Shown here piece after piece: positions 57,106 through 64,000 of a stretch of 64,000 nucleotides of DNA. The position numbers were made by a program, and so were the translations under genes. The DNA comes from Petrosia ficiformis (Eukaryota > Porifera > Demospongiae > Haplosclerida > Petrosiidae). Where the stretch lies: the NCBI GenBank assembly GCA_947044365.1, contig OX345636.1, forward strand, positions 59,213,537 through 59,277,536. Reading direction: 5' to 3'. The notes beneath the pieces are model-generated. The model was not told the DNA's origin, made no database searches, and was given only the letters and a program-made list of their open reading frames with translations. Positions within the stretch are counted from its first letter, which is position 1. Each line of letters opens with the position of its first letter.

Positions 57106-60100
57106 CACCTGAGGCAATGGAAAAATGAAAATGAGAATTGCCTCAGGTGGGATTCAAACGTATGTATAGTTATAACATATCACTACTATTGAATTATACT
57201 ACTATCACTATTGCAACATTAGTCACTACTGTATCATTATTAACTACTGTCACATTAGTCACTAATGTCTACATTGTAACACTAGTCACTACTATCACAC
57301 ATTAGTCACTATGGCCACAATAGTCACTACTGTCACATTAGGCACTATGGCCACAATAGTCACTACTGTCACATTAGGCACTATGGCCACAATAGTCACT
57401 ATTGTCACATTAGTCACTATGGCCACAATAGTCACTACTGTCACATTAGGCATAGTCACTACTGTCACAATAGTCAGTACTGTCACAATAGTAACTATTG
57501 TCACAATAGTCAGTACTGTCACAACAGTCAGTACTGTCACAATATTCACTATTATCGCAATAGTCACTACTGTCACAATAGTCACTATTGTCACAATAGT
57601 CAGTACTGTCACAATAGTCACTATTATCGCAATAGTCAGTACTGTCACAATAGTCAGTACTGTCACAATAGTAGCTATTGTCACAATAGTCACTATTATC
57701 ACAATAGTCAGTACTGTCACAATAGTAACTATTGTCACAATAGTCACTACTGTCACAATAGTCACTATTGTCACAATAGTCAGTACTGTCACAATAGTCA
57801 CTATTATCGCAATAGTCAGTACTGTCACAATAGTAACTATTGTCGCAATAGTCAGTACTGTCACAATAGTCAGTACTGTCACAATAGTCAGTACTGTCAT
57901 AATAGTCACTATTGTCACAATAGTCACTATTGTCACAATAGTCACTATTGTCACAATAGTCACTATTGTCACAATAGTTTAGTGCTGTCAGTATTATCTC
58001 AACATTTTATTGTCAGTTATATGTTTTCAGAGTATTGTGATAATGAACATTATAATAATGGTAATTATTATATTAAGTTGTTACAACACAAGAGAATTCT
58101 TGGAATTAACTTTTTTTGCTCCAAGATGGTAGATTTGTGTTCCTCTTTGTTAATTGCTTTTGAGGTGGATAGGGAAGGCTGCTCACTTTCCTATTTGTTC
58201 CTTAGTCACCAACCATGCTTATCACGTACAATTGTAGGAACCCAAATGGTCAATGGCATATCAACAACTAAGACTAACTACAAGAATTCACCATAGATAT
58301 AGGGATCAAAAACAACCATTCAAAGGGAGACCTTATACACAATGTGTTGATGAATCTCATGAAGTACCTTTGCATGGTTCATTGTCATCCATTGAACATT
58401 GTATTATAAAAAGTATTGTTATTTTCATGTTTATCCATGGTATTGATTATAATCCTGAAACAGTGAGCTGTATTTTCTCATTCATTATTAAGCTGACTAA
58501 AACAATATCATCTGTTGGATTTCCTATTTATCAAAGATCTAACACAATCATTAAAAGTGTGTTAGAAAGATTTTGTAAGCATTTCATTATTTAGCAGAAA
58601 CTCCAACAGAATTAGTTAGAGATCATTAATCTAACCCTATTTACTGAACATGAACATTCATATACTATGTACACCTTTCCTTGTATTTCTTCAACTATCA
58701 ACAATTTAAATGATTCCATGTTTACTGATACAGTCTAGCTACTTTGTATTCTTATCTTTAAAGCAGTGATTAGTATGATTAGTCAATAATGACATTTGTA
58801 ACTACTATCACTGTAGTCACAATTGTGACATTGAGAGTAAAAGGATGGAGTGCCATGTTGAATAATTATAATGATGTATATACTGTAGTATATGTATACA
58901 GTTGTACATGTGTATATAATATTAACAATGATAATTCTATCGCAACAGTATTGTGAGTATTGTAACTACATTGTGTGTACATGTATCAGTACTATCACTA
59001 CTGTGTTGTGACTATTATGATATGTCAGCAGTGACTACTGCTACTATTTTGAGTAGTGACTACTGTAAGTATGTAGTGGTTGATACAATGGTGATATCAA
59101 TAATGATATATGGTTACTAATATCTAGTGACCACATTACTGTGACATGGCATTGTTCCTTACGTTTATGAATATACATGTAGTGTCTAATGTGACAGTAG
59201 TGACTGTAGTGACAATAGTGATGGTTGTGATAGTAGTAATGAGTACTGTGACCAGTGACATTAGTGACTACTGTGACAGTATTGACTTGTGTGACAGTAG
59301 TCACTATTACATGTAAACTTATGTTCCTATTTTGACTATAGTGACTATTGTGACAGTAGTGTCTACTGTGTGAGTATTCATAACTATGGTCACTACTGTG
59401 ACAATAGTGACTATTGTGACAGTAGTGACTACTATGAAATTTGTGTCAGTAGGGTCTATAATGACAATAGTGATATTATTACTATCATCATTATGGTGAC
59501 AATAGTGACTGTTGTGACAATAGTGACTAATGTGAAAATAGTCGCTAATATAGCAATAGTGATGTTAGTGACTGCTCTTACTATTGTTAGTGACAGTAGT
59601 GACTATTGTGATTATTAATTGACAGAGCTCCCTGTATTTAATAATTTTCTTAACTATAAATGTAAATGTGTAAGTGATACAAGCGTAATTGTGTATAAGG
59701 ACCATGGAAAGTAGGTGTTCAATGTACATGTGAGATGAGTTCTCTGACCATAGGAAAGCATGTGGAAATGCTATATGTATGTTCACACATGTATATGTAC
59801 ATACACAAAACCTCTAGTCACTTCATTTTTGGGAATAATTTCCTTTTGGCGTTTGTCACACATAGATTAATTACTGTCTTTTTTCTTTTTTCATCAATAT
59901 TACTAAAGTGTTACATGTACACTGTACATGTACATGTATTTAACGAGTTCAGACTTGTTTTAGCTCTAAAATTTTGTATTTTACACATCAGCTTTTATAA
60001 AACCAACATAATGAGCAGGGTTGGGGCTGATTACACAAGTGTGATTACGATTATGATTATGATGACCCAGAAAAGTTTCTGAATAATTATGATTACGATT

Positions 60101-63100
60101 ACATACCAAAACTTCAGATTATGATTATGATCATGATTACTGTAGCATGATTACACACACTATGATTATACTATACCACTGCTTTCATTTTCACAAGTGA
60201 AGTGTGTTTGGTGATTGTCTTATTCAAACCAATAATGTCAATTCTTTTCAAAATTGCACCGTATAAACATCAGTTTTTCAAAAAGGGTGGATTAAGTTAA
60301 ACATTAAGTACAACTACATGTACCTGTGTTTGCATGATTACATTTTATCGTTGGAATGATTACAGTACTGGTTTAATGGGATTATGATTATGATTATGAA
60401 TACGCCAATTTCAAGTGATGTGATTATGATTATCATATAGTAAAAAGTGTAGTCGATTACAATCGATTACGATTATAATCGCAATCGGCCCCAACCCTGA
60501 ATTAATGACTATTCTCACTTTCATTGAACTTGCACACAAGCATAGGGTGTCTTATTATATAGGTCACATTCTCTGGTTATGAATATACATGTGTACATGT
60601 AGAATATACACATGTACATGTATGACTTTAGTGGCATGTCAAATGTGATGTTGGACAAAAGAAAATAACATCCTACCACACCTAAATGTAGTAACCAGTA
60701 ACCACACACCATTTGGGCTGACCCAACCCCCTGAGGCTATTTAATGACAATAGGTATACAGTTTATATTTCATACAATTTTTTACATGATATTCATCAAA
60801 TATTTCATTGTCATTTATAAAAACAGGTTGAATTGGATAATAAAAGGTGTTTAATGACATGTATAGTACATGTACATACAGGAAAGATGTTTATTACAAT
60901 AGATACAATATAGAAGCTGTACTCACTTTATAATATTATACTAATAAGATTATGATACGTAAGTATATTATACAGTTTACCTAAACCAATAATAGAGTGT
61001 AATTATAATGGTTACGTGTACATGTATGTATACTGAATTGTGGTGTATGTCCTTTCTTTAAGAGTGAATATAATTATAATGATATTCATTGTAACATCAA
61101 GTGTCAGTTGGGTCAGTCCAAAAGGGTGTGGTTACTGGTTACTGCATTTGGGTGTGGTTTGATGTTACTTTCTTTTATTCATCATCACATTGAACATGCC
61201 TCTAAAGTCATAAATGTATATTCATAACCAGAGAATGTGACCTATATAGTAAGATAAAATTAATAACACTTCAGTAATTGATGAAAAAGACAGCAATTGA
61301 TGTACAAGTATGTGTGACAAACACAAAAAGGAAATTGTTCCCCACAATAAAGGGACTAGAGTTTTTGTGTATGTACATGTACACATATAGTGTATATAAC
61401 ATTTCCACGTGCTTTTCTATGACCAGAGAATCCATCCCACATATACATTGGACATTTAATTTCCATTGTCCTTATATATAATTACACGTGTATTACATTC
61501 ATGTATAGTTAAGGAAATTATTAAATTCTGGGAGCTCTGTCAATTGATAATCATTAAATATAATAAGTAGGAATTGTTATTATAATTATAATTTCCAACA
61601 CCACAATATTTATATTATTACTGACTCAACCTCCTGATGTCATATACTTATATATGAATAGTAGTATATAGATAATAATGTACATGTATAGTGAGAAGAA
61701 TTCAATATCTGTGAATATAAAGACATACATGTACCCACATGTTCAAACCATACTCACATACATGAAACACACTCCATTGGTCCTGTGTTCTATACTCAGA
61801 CTGTGAATATAATGACCTTTAATTTCTTTGTGTATGTAAATATTTACCCAAGTCATTATATACATGTAACCATTATAATTACACTCTATTACTGGTTTAT
61901 GTAAACTGTATAATATACTTATGTATCATAATTTTCTAACTATAATTATTAGGGCTGGGAATTGGCTCAGATTCTGAAATCGATTATCACTAACTTCCAA
62001 TCGATTCATAATCGATTAAAATCAGTTGAAGTAATTAGGCCAATTAAGTGAATTAATACAGGAAATGCCTCCCATTTGATGATCAAAAAGGCTTCCTGTC
62101 ACTTCCATATTGAACATTATTTGCCATCACATGCTTGAAAAGTATGTCTTCTGGAATAATTAGCATAATTGATATCACAGACTATCAATATCAATTGATT
62201 AATCAATTAATCGTCCCAGCCCTAATAATTATTATAAAGTGAGTACACAGCTTGTATATTACATGTATGTATATCTATTACAGTAAACCCCTTTTACATG
62301 TACATGTACATGTATTTCCTTAAACAGCTTTTTATTTTCAAATTCAACTTGTTTTTATAAATGTGATGATGAATATCATGTAACAAATTGTATAAAATCT
62401 AAACTGTATACCTAGTCAATTCTAAATGATATAAATCAGAGATTTCTACGAGCTTTAACATTACCTACCTGACAAGTTTACAATCATTCACATTTCTGCT
62501 TTTCTGACAGTAATGAAGCTTGGTATCAACTTTTTATCCCTTCATTTTGAAACAGTTGATGTTAATGTGTATATGTATATCAGGATAATGTATTAATACT
62601 CCACTCTCTATACAGAATAACCGGATCTATTGGGCCATTAAATATTCTCATGATGAGGAAGTGAAATCACTGATTAATGATTCCAAAACAGATATAAAAT
62701 GGACTAACGAAGCTTTGTATTTTGTAAGTGTTATCCTATAAATTAATAATTAAAATAATATTTGTTATTATTTTTAATTATAATATTTAATAGTTATTAT
62801 GAATATCCATTCTATTATGATGGTATATACTAGATATTATTATGAAATGTTATTTGTGGTAATATGATTGTGGATATACTGACAAGGAATATTTCATTAT
62901 TATGAACATTGTCTTCATTATTTATGTAAATGTCTTATGAAGTTCCTTAACAATGTTTAATATTACTATTTTCGTTTCTCCCTCCCTATGATTGGTTCCA
63001 TCATCAATGGTATAGACAGGAAGTTATTGTTTGGTGAGGGGGAGAGGGGCTTACAAAAGGAGATAGGCATACATAGTGTACTGCAATGTTTAGTTTATTA

Positions 63101-64000
63101 GTTATTCATGAGGGCATGCTTTTCAGTACAAGCTGGTAAATTAATCCATGTACAATAATTATAATCTATTGAATTATGACACAAACAAACCAAATCAACA
63201 TTATAATTGATGTATGTTATTATAAGAATTCAGTGTTTGGCAAAATGTTCATTTTAAATTAATTTATTAACCTCATAGTCTACTGTTTCAACTACTTGTA
63301 ATTGTTTAGGTCAAATATATGATATAATCTAGTATTTATTCATACACACATTACCTTTATTGTCTCACTAACATAAACACATACACTCACAGGGGTGGAT
63401 ACAGGATTTATTGTATGGTGGGGTTGATTCATAAAGGGCGTGGTAAATTAATTAACGAAAGAAAAAGGTCCTCTAACATCGATTTCTGGAAGATGCGCCT
63501 CAAATGTTGTTAAATGAAAGCCTTCAAAATGTCTTCTACTGGAATTCTCTCCTAGTAATGCATAGCTATCACAGCCATGTCTGAAAAGTGTTCTTCTGTG
63601 AGTGAGGATCGTGTGTAAGTCTTTCAAAGTTCAAATGTTTTGGGGGTTGCTAAATCCGCCCTTGACTCAATCAAACATGTATTTACAAACATACATACTC
63701 ACACAAACATAATTCACACAAATATATACATACACATTGTCTATTCCTTTAATGATATAAAGTACCAATATACAATGTATCCATAGAGGTGTTAGGATTG
63801 GGTTTAACAAACTTTTCTAATAAACATGTACATATACACTGGCTACCTAAATTACATAAAAATCCTTACGGAAAGAGATTTATTGCTGCTTCACATAAGT
63901 GTACCACTAAGGCATTATCTAAACTTCTTACCACATGTCTTACTACTATAACTACTCATTTTAAAGAATATTGCCATGGCATTTATAATAATACCGGTGT
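50088..64000 (+). CDS. Gene 2: ankyrin-like protein, runs off the right edge
   Basis: Proposed exons: 50088-50111 (MDMSKMRL), 54588-54677 (DRDLRNAYERNDRDAVKSIV..), 62616-62723 (NNRIYWAIKYSHDEEVKSLI..), then beyond the window. All junctions are phase 0, with donors GTGAGT, GTTAGT and GTAAGT and acceptors TACTATAG and TCTATACAG. The helical A.....D...V..I / A.K...EEV.SLI pattern is ankyrin-like, though degenerate. Introns are 4.5 and 7.9 kb. By strand, phase and content it may be a paralogue of gene 1, whose visible part starts with an ankyrin exon. Whether it also carries caspase and Death domains cannot be seen. Confidence 0.55.
51617..52016. mobile_element. 400-bp MITE with about 38-bp inverted ends
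   Basis: The left end TGTGACCGAATTTGCGAAAA continues as TCAGGCTTATGGGATAA; the right end is its complement with one mismatch. It sits inside TATATA on both sides, consistent with a TA target (Tc1/mariner-type), though the dinucleotide run hides the exact duplication. Confidence 0.8.
52193..52494. mobile_element. hAT-like MITE, about 300 bp
   Basis: Left CATGGTTTTTTTTAGG; right read backwards CAGGGTTTTTGTTAGG. ACTAATG directly flanks both sides (7 matching bases, an eighth mismatching). The interior contains long G and C runs. Confidence 0.72.
53213..53545. mobile_element. hAT-like MITE with G/C-run subtermini
   Basis: Left GGGCTGTATTTAGGGGGG; right read backwards GTGCTGTATTTAGGATTC. Flanks TGTTTGAT and TGTTGATC are similar with one indel. 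On the minus strand the stretch GGGAKPPSLCVSTCKARG is typical text of this repeat type rather than a gene. Confidence 0.55.
55901..55972 (-). tRNA. tRNA-like sequence (SINE head, copy 1)
   Basis: Folds as a cloverleaf on the minus strand: acceptor GCCTTGG / CTGAGGC (two G-U pairs), D stem GCTC / GAGC, anticodon stem TCTGT / GCAGA, T stem GTGGG / CCCAC with loop TTCGAAT. A box TAGCTCAATTGG and B box GGTTCGAATCC are intact. The loop CCGGAGT would give anticodon GGA (Ser), but C replaces the invariant U33 and the long serine variable arm is missing, so this is more likely a SINE head than a working tRNA. Confidence 0.6.
56184..56255 (-). pseudogene. tRNA-like sequence (SINE head, copy 2)
   Basis: Same cloverleaf as copy 1 but the B box is changed to GGTTCCAATCC, which would weaken the T loop and promoter. 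Confidence 0.6.
57055..57160 (-). repeat. Truncated fourth SINE-like copy
   Basis: Starts GATGTTATCGGGGATGTAGA, a longer GAAA run, GACACCTGAGGCAATGG, and breaks off in the B box (GGATTCAAACG). Confidence 0.75.
57290..57978. repeat. 18-bp palindromic tandem array, about 38 units
   Basis: Units are variants of CACTATTGTCACAATAGT, in which ACTATTGT and ACAATAGT are exact complements around one base. Period 18 gives Thr-Ile-Val frames on both strands, which are artefacts. Confidence 0.93.
57982..58594 (+). CDS. Unrecognised open frames
   Basis: 57982-58296 and 58253-58594 are overlapping frames of 104 and 113 codons. The second reads MAYQQLRLTTRIHHRYRDQK and later ISSVGFPIYQRSNTIIKSVL, less repetitive than its surroundings. 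I recognise no domain and see no splice sites linking them to gene 2. They may be decayed transposon coding sequence. Confidence 0.2.
59170..59609. repeat. 18-bp-type repeat array, opposite orientation
   Basis: Irregular units of GTGACTATTGTGACAATAGT and GTGACAGTAGTGACTACT, the complement-strand version of the words at 57290-57978, more diverged and with spacer sequence. It abuts the left end of the large inverted repeat. Confidence 0.8.
59610..61552. repeat. 1.9-kb imperfect inverted repeat
   Basis: 59610-59890 pairs with about 61275-61552: both outer ends read GATTAT.AATTGACAGAGCTC inward. About 60530-60725 pairs with 61095-61255 (shared GGTCACATTCTCTGGTTATG and GTAACCAGTAACCACAC). The left arm is longer because it holds the nested element at 60016-60499. 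It looks like a large foldback element or an old inverted duplication. No coding capacity recognised. Confidence 0.8.
60016..60499. mobile_element. hAT-like MITE rich in GATTAY repeats, nested
   Basis: Left CAGGGTTGGGGCTGATTAC; right read backwards CAGGGTTGGGGCCGATTGC. Subterminal regions are runs of GATTAT/GATTAC on both sides. Flanks ATAATGAG and TTAATGAC (two bases out) are similar but not an exact duplication. Absent from the right arm of the enclosing inverted repeat. Confidence 0.72.
61950..62224. mobile_element. hAT-type MITE, 275 bp, exact 8-bp duplication
   Basis: Ends TAGGGCTGGGAATTGG and, read backwards, TAGGGCTGGGACGATT, flanked by exact ATAATTAT (61942-61949 and 62225-62232). 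The interior has ATCGATTA/TAATCGAT words and an inverted AGGAAATGCC..GGCTTCCT. Confidence 0.88.
62724..63389. other. Gene 2 intron 3, no feature seen
   Basis: AT-rich, begins with donor GTAAGTG. No exon or element recognised before the MITE at 63390. Confidence 0.5.
63390..63664. mobile_element. hAT-like MITE
   Basis: Left CAGGGGTGGATACAGGATTT; right read backwards CAAGGGCGGATTTAGCAACC. Flanks TACACTCA and TTGACTCA match at 6 of 8 bases if the right end is taken at GCCC. Interior includes GGGGTTG near both ends. Confidence 0.6.
63756..64000 (+). pseudogene. Reverse-transcriptase fragment, cut by the window edge
   Basis: One open frame to the edge: LTNFSNKHVHIHWLPKLHKN, PYGKRFIAASHKCTTKALSK, LLTTCLTTITTHFKEYCHGI. 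WLPKLHK.PY..RFI..S..C.T..LS..LT is the N-terminal part of the RT domain in a retroelement family common in invertebrates. The start is lost (stop at 63753). It lies on the same strand as gene 2 in its intron. Whether the rest of the RT exists beyond 64000 is unknown. Confidence 0.65.

Larger units (their letters stand above)
54678..62615. other. Gene 2 intron 2 (7.9 kb), mostly repeats
   Basis: Holds the tRNA-derived units, two 18-bp arrays, an unrecognised open frame, the 1.9-kb inverted repeat and two hAT-like MITEs listed separately. 54678-55817 is AT-rich with dispersed CAGGAAGCCAATT text and no recognised exon. Confidence 0.5.

Noticed and set aside
57295..57982. 225-codon Thr-Ile-Val frames on both strands
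   Set aside because: Result of an 18-bp palindromic repeat.

Overview
The window is AT-rich, repeat-saturated DNA from an invertebrate animal, with spliced genes, 0.5-8 kb introns and ordinary GT-AG sites. The pervasive ACATGTAC palindrome, an ankyrin/caspase-like/Death-domain gene, and hAT, piggyBac and reverse-transcriptase remains fit a demosponge best. Species is inference; a mollusc, cnidarian or amphioxus is not excluded by sequence alone.

Gene 1 (+ strand, 12202-30897, 5' end not found) is rebuilt from 11 exons whose phases join without a break (1563 coding bases including the stop). It encodes the end of an ankyrin repeat, a linker built from 15-21-residue phase-1 mini-exons, a C14 caspase/paracaspase-like domain on one 732-base exon, three more linker mini-exons, and a C-terminal Death domain. 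Gene 2 (+ strand, 50088 to beyond 64000) has a short start exon and two phase-0 ankyrin-like exons and may be a paralogue. Together they suggest a local cluster of cell-death or innate-sensing type genes.

Layout: 1-12.2 kb is non-coding, with a CpG-dense CGCG cluster (1.94-2.08 kb), a 66/72-bp minisatellite (3.0-6.26 kb) interrupted by a transposon, and hAT-derived repeats including nested insertions. 12.2-30.9 kb is gene 1, whose introns hold a 3.7-kb inverted-repeat element filled with a hexamer array, hAT MITEs, a HIRAN-like ORF inside a TIR element, and a minus-strand hAT transposase pseudogene. 31-49.8 kb holds a nearly complete piggyBac transposon with TTAA flanks, a second copy of the transposon that entered the minisatellite, an 80-85-bp tandem array, very young palindromes, and decayed zinc-finger, helicase and reverse-transcriptase fragments. 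49.8-64 kb is gene 2, whose introns contain tRNA-derived tandem units, 18-bp palindromic arrays, a 1.9-kb imperfect inverted repeat, several MITEs and, at the right edge, a reverse-transcriptase fragment.

Long open frames over the tandem arrays (both strands) result from repeat periods divisible by three and are not annotated as genes. All similarity statements come from reading motifs by eye; no database search was possible.
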